A stretch of 64,000 bases of DNA from NCBI GenBank assembly GCA_032768795.1, contig CP136494.1, positions 2,108,001 to 2,172,000 of the forward strand. The letters are read 5' to 3'. Position 1 is the first letter of the stretch, and each line of letters opens with the position of its first letter. The stretch is from Tremella fuciformis (Eukaryota; Basidiomycota; Tremellomycetes; Tremellales; Tremellaceae). Under the pieces are notes generated by a model that was given only the letters and a program-made list of their open reading frames with translations, ran no database searches and had not been told where the DNA came from. Of this stretch, positions 36,505 through 46,951 are shown one piece after another. The position numbers and the translations under genes are program-made.

Positions 36505-38373
36505 TTAGTCCTGGTCGAGCTCGCGGGCGAGCGAGAGGGGAGGAAGCGGGACGGTCGGCTCTTGCTTGACGTTGTTCTGCGAGTTCTCGGCCAGTCGGCG
36601 GTCCGGCACGAGGAAGGACACGAGGAAGTTGATGGCCGCAAGAATGATGGAGCCGACAAGGAGTCGGTGCATGACCTCGTTCCACGCGCTGATCGTGGCC
36701 GTACGAATCGGCGTGCCGAGCGGGAACTTGGCCATGATGGTCGAGCCGTACTCGTAGATGGTGAGCGCGGTGGTGGTGTCTCCCGCGATGGGATCGATGG
36801 CCTTGTGCAGCAGCCCAAGCAAACCCTGCTGCACGGCGCCTGTGACGGCCGAACCGATGGCCGAGCCGAGCGAGAGCGTGAGGTACATGAAACCCGTGAC
36901 GCCGGCGGTGTCGACGTGCGGGACGGCCGCTTGGGCAGCGACGAACAGGTTGGCAGTCATGAAGCCGCCGCCGATGCCCTGTATGACCTGCGGGATGACC
37001 ACTTGGAAGGTGGACGAGTCGGCCTCGCGATACCGGATCATGAGCCCGACGCCCATGAGGCGGAAGCCCGCGCCAAAGACGATCATCCACTTGTACCTGC
37101 GCGTGTAGATGGCGATGCCGCCGGCGATACAGCCGAAGATGACGAGCGTGAGCGACTGAGTGTAGGTGAAGTAGGTGGCGCCCGAAACGCTGTAGCCAAA
37201 GACGATCTGGCACCACTGGTACTGCGAGCTGAGCGTCATGCCGTAGGAGAACTGGTCGAGGAAGTAGACCGCGGCGGCGGTGATGACGTCGATGTTGGTG
37301 AAGAGGTACTTGAAACGCACGAGGGGACGTGACACGCGCATCTCGACGAACGGCCACGCGATGAGCAACAGCCCGCCGAGGACGAACATGGCGATGATGT
37401 AGCCGGTGTGCCACCCGTGCGGGGCGCGGTCGGCAATGGTCAGCGGCAGGAGCAGAAGGCAGAAGCCTCCCGCCATGCACAGCAGCCCGATGATGTCAAA
37501 GTCGACCAGGAAGGCCCAGGCGGCCTGGGCGAGGTTGAGCCCGGGATATGGGCGGTTGGGCCGCCCGAGGTGCCGCGCGAGCTCGCGCTGCTGGACCACC
37601 AGCACGTAGATGATGGGCGCAGTGACCACCGGGTAGAAGATGCAGAACATGCCCACGCCCCAGCGCCAGTGGTCTGGGATGAGCGCCCCGGTGATCTTGC
37701 CTGATACGCCAAAGTTGATGATGAAGTGGTAGGTCATGAGGTTGGACACGAACCCCCTCCATCGTGGGACGACGAGGTCAGCGAGGATCAGATTCTCGGC
37801 GAACGACACGCCGCAGTTGCCTAGCGCGAAGAAGACACAGCCGGCTGCGAGCGTGTTGATCCCTTGCGCGCAAGCGATGATGATGAGGCCAATCACAAAG
37901 CTGGTGACTGAGATGATCCAGCCTGACCGGTCAGCACCGGCTTTGCCCCGCTGTTGGGACATGGCTCACATGCGGGGCGACCGAAGACGTCGGACAGCTT
38001 GGCGTAGAACGGCTTGCCGACGGCAAGGATCATGCTCTGCACAGTCGCCAGAGTCGTGTACTGCACCGTTGCCCCGAACTTGGCCGCGGCCTGGTTCAGG
38101 TAGACCGACATCGTGAAGTTGTCGAGGCCATTGACGTACGCCGTGAGGAAGACCCTGCGTGGTCAGACGGGTCACAGAGCGCGACATGGGGACGACTTGC
38201 CCGATCCACAGAGTGATCTTCTGCCATTTCGGAATCTTGACGACCCATTCCAGCTCCCCGGGCTCCTCGGCAGGAGTGTGGTAAGGAATCTTGTGATCAT
38301 CGTGGGCGAGGTGATCGTCCGGGCCCGGCTGCTCATTGAGCGCCCTCGCCATCTCGGCATCGCTGTGCGACAT
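36505..38373 (-). CDS. Siderophore-iron transporter-type MFS protein
   Basis: About 591 aa from three exons: 38201-38373, 37970-38154, 36505-37922. Intron 1 has a GC donor (GCAAGT) and intron 2 a GTGAGC donor. The hydrophilic N-terminus (MSHSDAEMARALNEQP) precedes about 14 hydrophobic spans. SIT-type motifs include YVNGLDN in the first span and SMILAVGKPFYAKLSDVFGR at the MFS loop-2 position. Other typical blocks are ENLILADLV, LIPDHWRWGVGMFCIFYP and IPQVIQGIGGGF. The C-terminal tail is charged. Family knowledge: proton-coupled import of ferric siderophores (ARN/SIT/Mir class), plasma membrane or endosome. The divergent promoter has an iron-type GATA site at 38667. The substrate is unproven; a glutathione or other SIT-like substrate cannot be excluded. 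Confidence 0.85.
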
Positions 38374-38867
38374 TGTCCCTTCTCAACCTCAATGGATCAG
38401 AGTTGATTTGCGCGAGTTGAGTCGGTCCAACTTTTTGTCTGTCGCAGGCACTTTTATCGCCTGCTCAGCTGTGCTATTTCAGAGAAAGCGGAGGCTTGGC
38501 GGATTCCAGAAGGAAGGCCTTCGGCCGCCCGGAGACAGTCCCATCTCTGAGGTTCATGCCCGTTCATCAGACACGCTGGTACCGAGCTTCTTTTCTAATT
38601 TGGGAGCGGGCCAGACAGACAGGGACGACGAAGAGAGGAAGAGAGACTCGGGGCCACGTTCTCTTAATCTGATAACCAGAACAATAGAACGCCACCTTAA
38701 GGCACTCTCCGCGCTCGCACGGCGATACATGTCAGTGTCGGCCGACGACCAAGGCTCGGATGCGTTCTTCCTGTTCTTCATGCATATAACCTCTGGTAGT
38801 CACTCAAGGTGACTATTCTCCGCCTCGGTCTCACTCCTGGACGAGACAGAGAGATAGAGGCAAGAGA
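38374..38867. other. Divergent promoter, transporter / O-methyltransferase
   Basis: 494 bp between two divergent starts, containing the GATA sites described separately. No coding sequence. Confidence 0.5.
38667..38675 (+). promoter_or_regulatory. Iron-type GATA factor site ATCTGATAA
   Basis: ATCTGATAA fits the ATCWGATAA consensus known for fungal iron-repressor GATA factors (SreA/Sre1/Urbs1 class). It lies 294 bp before the transporter start and 193 bp before the O-methyltransferase start. A second plain GATAA core is on the minus strand at 38454-38458. Iron regulation is inferred. Confidence 0.55.
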
Positions 38868-39623
38868 ATGACGGTATCCCCATCGCCCTTGAAGGCTCCG
38901 CAGCATGTCCTCGACCTCCTCGCGCGGCTGCACAAGGAGTCGGCCGACCAGGAGGCCAAGGTGGACGTCGCCGAGATCAAGGCGGTCGGCTTTGACGCGT
39001 ACATGGAGGACAAATTCATCGCGCTGGACGAGGACAAGTGCCTGTTCACGTATCAGCTGCTGCGAGCGATCAACGCCCAGAACGTCGTCGAAGTGAATCT
39101 CCCTTGTCTGTGGGCCCTGAGGCATCCGCTCAGTTGCAGGCGGGAACGAGCTTTGGCGTGAGCACCATCTACCTCGCCCTCGCGCTCAAGCACAATGGCG
39201 CCACGGGCAAGGTCATCGCCACTGAGAACGAGGCGAAGAAGATCCAGAAAGCCAAGGAGTACTGGGCCGAGGCGGGTGAGGATGTGGTCAACTATATCGA
39301 TATGCGGGAAGGCGATCTGCGCGAGACGCTCAAGAAGGATATCCCCACCATCGATCTTCTCCTTTTGGACAGTGAGTTAAAGTTTTTCGTTCATGGGGTG
39401 CCGCTGACAGACAGTATGGACCCCCATGGCGCTCCCTGCGCTCAAGCTGATTGAGCCCCACTTTCGACCCGGGGCACTGCTTTTGACAGACTGCACGGCG
39501 GGCGCTGCCTCGGGCTACAAGGACCTCTTCGCCTACATCAGAGCAGAGGACAGCCCTTATCTCAATCAGACGTTGCCTTTCTCCCGAGGGCTCGAGCTCA
39601 GCGTCTACGCCCCACAGACATGA
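38868..39623 (+). CDS. Class I SAM-dependent O-methyltransferase (CCoAOMT-like)
   Basis: 221 aa from three exons: 38868-39092, 39140-39371, 39415-39623. Helical N-terminus (HVLDLLARLHKESADQEAK), then the SAM motif I region (AGTSFGVSTIYLALAL), in which the usual E-x-G lies at the splice junction. An acidic ribose-binding region follows (GKVIATENEAKKIQKAKEYW), then a DLLLLD metal/cofactor strand. After intron 2 comes IWTPMALPALKLIEPHFRPG. Known role of family 3 enzymes: transfer of methyl from SAM to small phenolics or similar acceptors; cytosolic. It is divergently paired with the siderophore-type carrier. A shared pathway is possible but not shown. Confidence 0.85.
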
Positions 39624-40581
39624 TGCAGCTACACCTGACGACTCGTGTCCGCCCTGTTTCTCTGATGCCGAGGGAAGACTGACCCTACACCTACTCTGAC
39701 TGCGCAGAGACGTACTGACACGTAGCACGTATGGATGCTGCCACCCATCAGGCCAAAGGACCCCCTCATCTCTCTCTCTGACTCATGTCTCTCTTATCCT
39801 TTTGACTCTGTCGCCCTCATTCCAGCAATCGTCAGTGCCGAACGTAGACGTCCAGCTACCATCAGCAACATCGTCCTTCATGTCTCGCATAGCTCTCGAT
39901 ATCGACGCCAACATGCGCAACCTGGGTCTTAATTGAACTTATCCCACCTCGATCGATCTGGGGCGTACTCGAGGTCGACCAGTCTGTCCGCCGAAGGACT
40001 TGCAGCAGGCCGTATAGCGCTTGACCCCCTTCTGAGCTACACGGATCGCTAGGTGAGGGGAGTGTCGGAGAAAGTTGCGCAAAGGTACAGTACTCGAATA
40101 CACGTCTTGACGGTCGCTGAAGGGAAGGAAGGAAGGAAGGGACGACGATCCGCCCTACCGTTGCGTTTCCCCAAGCTCTCTGGTCGTCCCAGTTTCGCTG
40201 ATCGGCTCAGTAGCGCCCACTCGTCTTGGAAGGGGTCGAACATACACGAGGCAGCCCTGTCGGAGGGTGTCTCGCCGTCGTCAGCCCAAACGGCCTCGCC
40301 CGATCCCCCCTTCCTCCCTGTCCGCCGCGTGTTGTTGTGCCCCCACGTCCCTCCCTCCCCTCCCCTCCCTACCCCTACACGTCGACTGCGGCTGTCGATC
40401 CACCTCGCGGCCGTTGGAGCGTCCAAAGCATGTTCGTCAGTGTTCGACATTCGAGTTTCGGCACCGGGTGATCCTACCGTCGACTCGATCGCAGACATCA
40501 CCGACCGACCGACCTATCGGCACGCCCCACCCTCCTGCCCGAAAGCCCTCCGGACCGCCCAGCCCCAGGCCTCACCGCGAC
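39624..40581. other. Intergenic region
   Basis: 958 bp. A short GGAA tandem run occurs near 40123-40140 and C-rich tracts near 40300-40380. In-frame codons continue upstream of the 40582 start, so the next protein could start earlier; I chose the ATG with the better context. Confidence 0.35.
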
Positions 40582-41313
40582 ATGGCTGGCGCGGCAGACG
40601 GCAGCACCTGGTGGCAACAGGGATATCCCCAGCCTGGCTATACGTTCCCCGCTCATCCCGATGCCCACCCCCATGGCCCACCACCTTTCCCACCCGCGCC
40701 CAGCACCTCGTCTCATGTGACGCCAGTCTACAGTCCCCAGGCGGGCGCGGCGTCGCCCACGTCCGAAGGCCAGCCGGCGAGCTACGACCCGTTCGCCAAC
40801 TGGCGCAACGCCATCTCTCAGGCGCAGCACAACGCCGCCTCCGCCGCTGGGTACGCGCACGCCCACCCGGCCTCGCACACCATGCACCAGGCTGCCATGG
40901 CGCAGCAGGACCCCTATTCGTATGGCTACTGGCAAGCCGCGACCGTGCCGCCACCTCGCCCCCCTCTCCACGCCTCGACACATCACCACAGTGGAGCACT
41001 GCAGTTCTTCCCGCATGCGGGCCCGCCCCATATCTATCCCGGCGCATGGCCCCCTATCCCGAGGTCGGCGACGCTGAGCGCTTCGCGACCCGACACCAGC
41101 CGCCGCATCGTGCACTTGACCCAGGGCGGGAGCTTGATGGGGTACGGGGTTCCGGAAGGCAGCGGAGCTCATCGCGGAGCAGAATCTGGAGGAGGGTCGG
41201 GGACACAGGCTGGGGGAGGGGCGTCTGATGCCAGCGCTAGACCGGGAGAGGAGGAAGAGGGTCGAGCCAAGGGGCACACGGGTCATGAGTCTCGCAAAGG
41301 CCGGAGATTGTAG
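40582..41313 (+). CDS. Hypothetical Pro/His/Gly-rich protein, 243 aa
   Basis: Intronless from ATG 40582 (MAGAADGSTWWQQGYPQPGY). The body is rich in Pro, His, Ala and Ser with aromatic motifs (YDPFANWRNAI, DPYSYGYWQAATVPPP, PGAWPPIPR), resembling disordered prion-like RNA-binding segments. The C-terminus is Gly/Glu-rich and ends ESRKGRRL. No domain recognised. Overlapping frames on both strands are long because of high GC, so the frame choice rests on composition and on the WW/YGYW motifs. Confidence 0.5.
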   Translation: MAGAADGSTWWQQGYPQPGYTFPAHPDAHPHGPPPFPPAPSTSSHVTPVYSPQAGAASPTSEGQPASYDPFANWRNAISQAQHNAASAAGYAHAHPASHTMHQAAMAQQDPYSYGYWQAATVPPPRPPLHASTHHHSGALQFFPHAGPPHIYPGAWPPIPRSATLSASRPDTSRRIVHLTQGGSLMGYGVPEGSGAHRGAESGGGSGTQAGGGASDASARPGEEEEGRAKGHTGHESRKGRRL

Positions 41314-41717
41314 ATGCAGCTAGCGGTCCGTCGCTGCTCTGGCAGAATTATCCTTGCAGTGTCTGCATGCGCCATACTCACTCGTACAGGACAGACGCAG
41401 GCGACCTCCGCTGAGCTTGTGACGGCCATGAGAAGTTTCGACGGAACTGACTCGCGGACGCTGATGGAACAGGCACTGCTGATGGATACTCATCACGACC
41501 CTTTCGAGAAGCGAGGCTGGCTGTGAGGCTGTTCGGATGTGTATTGATGGCTCACACGACGTCTGATAGGTCCCACAGCAGGGTCATCGGCGAAGGAAGC
41601 ACTGCTCTCGGGGTCCAGGCCGCAGGAGTGTGTCACACGACTCGCCTAGCACGCTACCCGTCCTCGTTGACGGCGGGCGTTCGGTTGTGCATGTCTTCAC
41701 TCCTTCTGCACTCGGCC
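41314..41717. other. Intergenic region
   Basis: 404 bp; a 70-codon open frame starts right after the preceding stop but shows no recognisable feature and is not called. Confidence 0.3.
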
Positions 41718-41972
41718 ATGTCTCACCAAGCGCCCGGCAACTACTTACCCCTTACCGACACCAACAACCCGTGGCGCAACGCGAGCGGGTCGACGTCCTC
41801 GTCTTCCATGGGCAGTGTAGCACGCGCTCCCGGCTGGCTCGCCCCGCCGAGCGCACAGATGTTGGCGAACTCCAGGATGGTCGTGGACATTGTCAAGTCC
41901 TGGGATGCGCGACAGTCGCCCAGCGGTCTGACGGGCTACAATGGGTTCGCGCCGCCCAGGCCGAAGAAGTGA
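41718..41972 (+). CDS. Small hypothetical protein, 84 aa
   Basis: Intronless, from MSHQAPGNYLPLTDTNNPWR. A Ser-rich stretch is followed by APPSAQMLANSRMVVDIV and the tail NGFAPPRPKK. No signal peptide or domain. It shares small size, lack of introns and a lysine end with the neighbours at 43536 and 44966. Function unknown. Confidence 0.5.
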   Translation: MSHQAPGNYLPLTDTNNPWRNASGSTSSSSMGSVARAPGWLAPPSAQMLANSRMVVDIVKSWDARQSPSGLTGYNGFAPPRPKK

Positions 41973-43535
41973 GAGTGCGGCACTGGTCTGACCTGTTGGG
42001 ATGGGGTTAATTCGTACAGATCGTACAGAGGGAAGACGGTCTCGTTTCGAGCCCGTGGGTCGCGACAGGACGAGAGCAAGGAGCGAGGGCAGGGCGGCTT
42101 GGAGCAGCATTTTCTAGTGAGGTATACTGATAGAGCTAGAATATAGAGAGAGCATCGGACGGTATAGTACAGAGCGCGCGATTGCTGCCCATGGACCTTG
42201 GTCATCTGCTTCCCATGTCGCGTTACGAGTTCATTGGGATTGGCCAGTGCAACGCAATGACTGCCCGACCTTTCGTGCGGCTTTTCACCGAGGCAGCTTT
42301 GGGGTGGCCGCCCACCACCAAAGCACCTTGCGTGCGATGTCCAGCTCATCCCCACCTCGGTAGATCAGGCGGGAACCACCTCGGTGGCAAACGCTGAGTC
42401 ATCCTGACTGCAGCCAGTTCCGTGGGATGTGATCCTGCAAAGCAGCAAGCGATCTTCTCGAAGCCCAAAGCAGGGTGGCCGACCAGCGCACACTGATGGT
42501 GCTACGGGATGTCCCCGAATCCCAGCCACCTTTGGATCAGGACGATCCGCGGCATCCCCATCGCACATCGCGATCACCCATCTCACCGCTGCCTTCTTGG
42601 CCTAGTCGGAGAGTCGGTTCCGGCCTCGGTTTGCTACGTTAGTCTGAGAAATCGACTCGGCTTGTCTTCTCAAGGCGCAGCCAATGGCCAGCCGGCTGCA
42701 CGCCGCGTCCACGAGTCATCAGTGGCCGTACACGTTTTTTTTTCCCCAGGCAGAGCACGCTGTGGCGGCATGGACCCATCGGCGCGCGCTCCAAGGAGCG
42801 TGCCCGACACGCCTGGGGTGGCGCCCATACCGGCGCTGGCGGTGCAGCGAGTCGCGCTCATCGTGATGGACCTGGCCGTGATGGACGAGCATGCAAGGTG
42901 ATGCAGCGGCACGGGTGTTCCATCCGGATCAGTGCCACAGCACGACCGGGCGGCACGGATCACCATCACTGGACCTCACCTCACAGCGCATCATGATCAG
43001 AATCAACCGTGGGATCCGAGCCGCATCAGCGCTCTCTGCGCTCTGCACAGACAGACTATTCCCATCGCTTTCGCTTTCATTCGGCGTTTGCGCTCTTACG
43101 GCTGGACGCTACGCTGCAAGCGGCCTGTGCGTGCATGCTGCAGAGTAGATCTGCAGCCCCCTTTTCCTCGTCGCATCCCGATCGTCGCCCCGAGCGACAG
43201 AAGGGAAGCCGCGCGCATCAGGCGCCGATGCTCACTGCTCCCTGGTCCCCCTGCCCCACTTTGGCCGAGCGGGCCGCACGTCGCTCGGTCGCTCGCTCTC
43301 ACGGACGATGCGCGCCAGGAGAGATCCTCACCGAGCCATCGCATCATGTCGGCGTCGGTACTGACTAGCCTGCTGCTCGTCCTCGCGGCAAGACATGCCT
43401 CTTGCTCGCTTTCACGGGGGACGGTGAGGGAGGGGTGCGCCTGAGGGGTATATAAGCTGACGAGGGGGTGGCGAGATCCTCCATCCCAACATCTCTTTCG
43501 CGGCGATAGTACAGTACCACATCGGGAGCCGAACC
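41973..43535. other. Gene-poor 1.56-kb region
   Basis: No gene is supported. A T9 run lies near 42736-42744. The right end holds the TATA box of the next gene. Open frames on both strands are Arg/Ala-rich artefacts of GC content. Confidence 0.4.
43449..43455 (+). promoter_or_regulatory. TATA box (TATATAA)
   Basis: TATATAA sits 81 bp before the ATG at 43536, at a normal spacing for a fungal core promoter plus short leader. Confidence 0.55.
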
Positions 43536-43832
43536 ATGAGCCAGCCACAGCACCCCAACGCCGCGGCCTACGCCCAGTACCGCGCCCAGCTGGCTGCGCG
43601 GTACGCCGTCCCGCAGACCCCTCAGGGCCGTCCTGCGCAGGGCCCGGCGCAGGCACACCATCCCCAGCCGCAATGCGTCCAGCAGCAAGCGCAGGCGCAG
43701 TACATGCAGCTGCAGGCGCGATTGCGCGCCGAGCAAGCGGCCGTGCCGCCGCACACCGGGTGGAGCCTGCCAACGAGCTACTACCACCCCGCCGAGCCGG
43801 GCGCCTCGAAGTGGTTCCAGAAGAAGAAATAG
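43536..43832 (+). CDS. Small Gln/Ala/Pro-rich protein, 98 aa
   Basis: Intronless, starting MSQPQHPNAAAYAQYRAQLA. Gln-rich helix-prone middle (VQQQAQAQYMQLQARLRAEQ), then HTGWSLPTSYYHPAEP and a basic end KWFQKKK. Its own TATA box supports transcription. No family recognised. Confidence 0.65.
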   Translation: MSQPQHPNAAAYAQYRAQLAARYAVPQTPQGRPAQGPAQAHHPQPQCVQQQAQAQYMQLQARLRAEQAAVPPHTGWSLPTSYYHPAEPGASKWFQKKK

Positions 43833-44290
43833 CATTGACCAGCTATTTTACTGTACTTTCTCTGGACCTTTGAGGCGCCTGACTGCCGGCGTGTAGCTCT
43901 TGGCGGGTGGCGAGCCCCAGGTGGCGAGCGGGACCCCAGAACACGACAGTCTTACGCGGCGCCTGCCAAGCCTTGCCACTTGTCCCACAAGGCAGACAAG
44001 AGGCCAGGGGACGGTTGGTCTGTCACCGCACCGCATGCGGGGACGACGACCGGACGCGGCCTCGCGCGACCTCGCTTACGGTATCTCGCTGGCGCATGAC
44101 CGCTACTGGCTCGACACTGCATCTCGCCGCACTGCATGGGCAATTCCCGACTTGGTGGCCGATCTTTCTGGCTCTTCACCGCCCCTCTTCGCCCTATATA
44201 ACACCGCCAGACTCCTCCCGACGCTCTCCATCAGTCTTCACTCCTACTCTGACTCCTACAACACCCCACGCACAACTTCTATCGACCAAG
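43833..44290. other. Intergenic region with TATA promoter
   Basis: 458 bp; contains the TATA box at 44195. No gene supported. Confidence 0.35.
44195..44201 (+). promoter_or_regulatory. TATA box (TATATAA)
   Basis: TATATAA 90 bp before the ATG at 44291, within the pattern CCCTATATAACACC. Confidence 0.55.
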
Positions 44291-44512
44291 ATGAACTCGA
44301 CCGGCGGTAACTTTCAGTTTCCCTTCCAGAACTCCTCGTCCTCTGGAGCGGCTCCGAACGGCTGCGGAAACGGGTCAGGCAGCCCGGGGACAGGGACATC
44401 ATCTGGGGGAGGGGCCAACTCGACCGGCACGTCCCAGACCGGCTGCGGCCAGTCTGGCAACTCGGGCGCCAACAACGGGGCGGGAAAGCACAAGTGGTGC
44501 GCACATAGTTGA
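44291..44512 (+). CDS. Small Gly/Ser/Asn-rich protein with Cys pairs, 73 aa
   Basis: Starts MNSTGGNFQFPFQNSSSSG. It has three Cys residues: NGCGNGSG, QTGCGQSGN and the final KHKWCAHS. The tail is superficially CaaX-like but the middle residues are not aliphatic, so I do not call prenylation. Very low complexity. The TATA box upstream supports it. Function unknown. Confidence 0.5.
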   Translation: MNSTGGNFQFPFQNSSSSGAAPNGCGNGSGSPGTGTSSGGGANSTGTSQTGCGQSGNSGANNGAGKHKWCAHS

Positions 44513-44965
44513 CCCGTCGGGGACGACCACTGCTGACATTCCAGACACTTCCGGGTAGCCGAAGAGATGGACTAGGTGTTGTGCGCAGGGAAAGGGTGGG
44601 GACTCCTACTGCTTCACATAGAGAATGCAGGCGATAGATTCTTCCTTATCGCAGACCCGCGGGCACATCCCATGATCCGTCTCCGCCTTGATCCGACGGC
44701 GGACAAGTCGCGTGAGTCAGCATCACAGAAGGCTCCTTTAACCCATGCCCCCGGCGGCGTACAAACCCTCCCGCTCCCCCTTTACATCAGACTAGGCTCA
44801 ACCTTGCACCCCACCCAGGCCCCATCATAGCCCCGCGGAGCTTCTCCCTCTGCCCTCCCACCGCCAGAAGAGGTTAAAGCCATCGACATCATGTTCTCGC
44901 CACCCGTCACCCAGACCATCCTCTGCCGCCGCCAACTATCGCCACACAGTCGCAGCCCCAGTGCC
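44513..44965. other. Intergenic region
   Basis: 453 bp; no gene supported. An in-frame ATG at 44891 could extend the next protein by 25 codons. Confidence 0.35.
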
Positions 44966-45196
44966 ATGTCCTACTACCGCGGCACGTACAACCAGCACCC
45001 GCCGCGCCAGAAGACACCTCCGCCGCCGCCAAAGACGCAGCCGAGCGCCCCTGCCAAGCATGTTCAGAAGGGCTTTGCACCGCAGCAATCGAGCCCCGCC
45101 GCCGCTGCCGCAGCCGCAGGATCGACAAAAGGCGCGGGTACCTATCACTCGGCGGCAGGTGCCGGAATAGCTCAGGCAGTCTATGGGAAGAAGTAG
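44966..45196 (+). CDS. Small Pro/Ala-rich protein, 76 aa
   Basis: Intronless, starting MSYYRGTYNQHPPRQ, with a poly-Pro run (KTPPPPPKTQ), an Ala7 run and the end AQAVYGKK. No domain. It is similar in build to the proteins at 43536 and 41718. Confidence 0.55.
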   Translation: MSYYRGTYNQHPPRQKTPPPPPKTQPSAPAKHVQKGFAPQQSSPAAAAAAAGSTKGAGTYHSAAGAGIAQAVYGKK

Positions 45197-45705
45197 TGTC
45201 CGAGGTGAGCGATCGCGAGGGACTGCACTGCGTACTGTACTGCAGGTTGATCATCAGCCGCCGCTCCTGCTCGTCGTCAACGCGTCGTTGTGGTTCCCGA
45301 TGTAGACCGACAGTTGTAACACAAGCTGTACATCTACTGCCGTGACCATTGAACCTAATGAAATAGCAATGGATTGCCCGCCTGTCAGCCCGCCTTGTGC
45401 GTCCTCCGTCCAAGGTGTCTCTTCTTCTTGCTTCTTTTCTGTGCCTTGCCTGACCACGCGTGATGGCGGACATGAAAGAGTCCGGTGTAGCCACACTCCC
45501 CAGATCGCCACACACACAGATTTGCTGGAATCAGGGCCAGGGCCATCAGCATCACGTGAATGTCAATCGATAGAACGACGTCATAGTCTCCGGGCGATGA
45601 CCATAAAGCAGCCAAGTACAGTATTTAGTCCATCGACGCCCGCTTTGACCATCACACCAAGCTTAGTGGACGAACAGCTAGCCTCTCAGAAGCACCATCA
45701 GCAAA
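45197..45705. other. Intergenic region
   Basis: 509 bp upstream of the dehydrogenase; no gene or repeat supported. Confidence 0.35.
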
Positions 45706-46850
45706 ATGGCACCTCCCGACAGCGTCCCCGAGCCGTACCGCCCAGGCTACCTCCCTCCCTCCATCGCCAAGCAGATGCAGGACATCAAGCCTGGCATCCA
45801 GCACCCGCTCGAGCCTGCCCCGTACGACGATGTCATGGCCGATGGGCAAAAGTACAAAGCGGCCGGCAAGCTCGAGGGGAAGAAGGCCGTCATCACAGGC
45901 GGCGACTCTGGTATTGGTCGTGCGACAGCCATCCTCTTGTACGCCCTTGCTGGTGTGTCAAGCGCGGACATGGGTGCTGATCCGCAGTGCCCTGGAAGGC
46001 TGCTCGGACATATTCTTGCACTACCACCCCGCCGAGAATCGGGATGCGAAGGATGTGCAAGAGTACATCGAAAAGGTTGCGCCCAAGACGAATGTGCAGC
46101 TGTACGCAAAGGACCTACGTGACGAAAAGGCCTGCAATGAGATGATCGACGAGATCAAGAAGTGGTCTGGAGGCCGGGTGGATATCCTGTGAGTTCGACT
46201 GGCTTGTTGTGATTTCGTGGTACTCATGCCTAGGTTTAACAACCACGCTACCCAGCAGCAGATTGACGACATTCAAGACCTTCAGCCAGAGCAATGGCGC
46301 CACGTAAGCTGGACCTTCACTGGCACAACCGAGAGGCTGACCAGCAGGTCTTCGATGTCAACATCCACGCCTTCTTCTATGTGACACGCGCTCTGCTGCC
46401 CATCATGCCCTGGGGTGGCTCCATCATCAACAACGCCTCGATTGTGGGTATCACACTCAAGACTGAGCCGCAGCTGACCCCAGAACCCCTTTGTCGGCCA
46501 CCCAGGACTGCTCGACTACACCGCCACGAAAGGCGCCATCGTCGCATTTACCCGTGCCTTGTCGAATCAAATCGTCAAAGAGAAGGGTGTCCGTGTCAAC
46601 GCTGTCTGCCCTGGACCCATCTGGACTCCGCTCGTCGCGGCCACTATGACCAAAGAATCGCTTGAAAAGTTTGGGCCAACCACTGCGATTGGCCGAGCGG
46701 GACAGCCGGTCGAGATCGCCGCGCCTTGTGTGTTCTTGGCCAGCACCGACTCGTCTTACATCACTGCTCAAGTGAGCGCTGCTTCCGTGTTCTATCGACG
46801 TATAGCTGATCGAGCAGTGTATCCACGCCAATGGAGGCGCGGCATATTGA
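45706..46850 (+). CDS. Short-chain dehydrogenase/reductase (SDR)
   Basis: 300 aa from six exons: 45706-45938, 45988-46188, 46234-46303, 46348-46447, 46506-46771, 46818-46850. All are phase-consistent. The N-terminal Pro-rich arm (PYRPGYLPPSIAKQMQDIKP) is typical of the YghA/glucose-ribitol dehydrogenase-like SDR subgroup. The cofactor motif is TGGDSGIGRATAILF. The NNHA element and the active site YTATKG are present, with the catalytic Ser region at NNASIV. After it comes VRVNAVCPGPIWTPL, and the end is CIHANGGAAY. NAD(P)-dependent oxidoreduction of an unknown alcohol or aldehyde; cytosolic. Confidence 0.88.
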
Positions 46851-46951
46851 GCCCTCGGTCGGTCAGTCGCTTTCGCGAGTATACTGTAGCAGCAATATCA
46901 TGCAATACATGTAGCCCCAAATGTATAGCCGTCCTTCCCTGAGCGTCCCGC

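Noticed and set aside
36466..37332. 288-codon plus-strand frame, Arg/Glu/Asp-rich
   Set aside because: Antisense to the membrane spans of the transporter, whose frame is clearly the real one.
40053..41228. 391-codon plus-strand frame and a 262-codon minus-strand frame
   Set aside because: Both overlap the Pro/His-rich gene in other frames and show Arg/Pro-rich shadow composition.
44495..44512. CaaX-like tail CAHS suggesting a mating pheromone precursor
   Set aside because: The two middle residues are not aliphatic and the length and composition do not fit known basidiomycete pheromone precursors.
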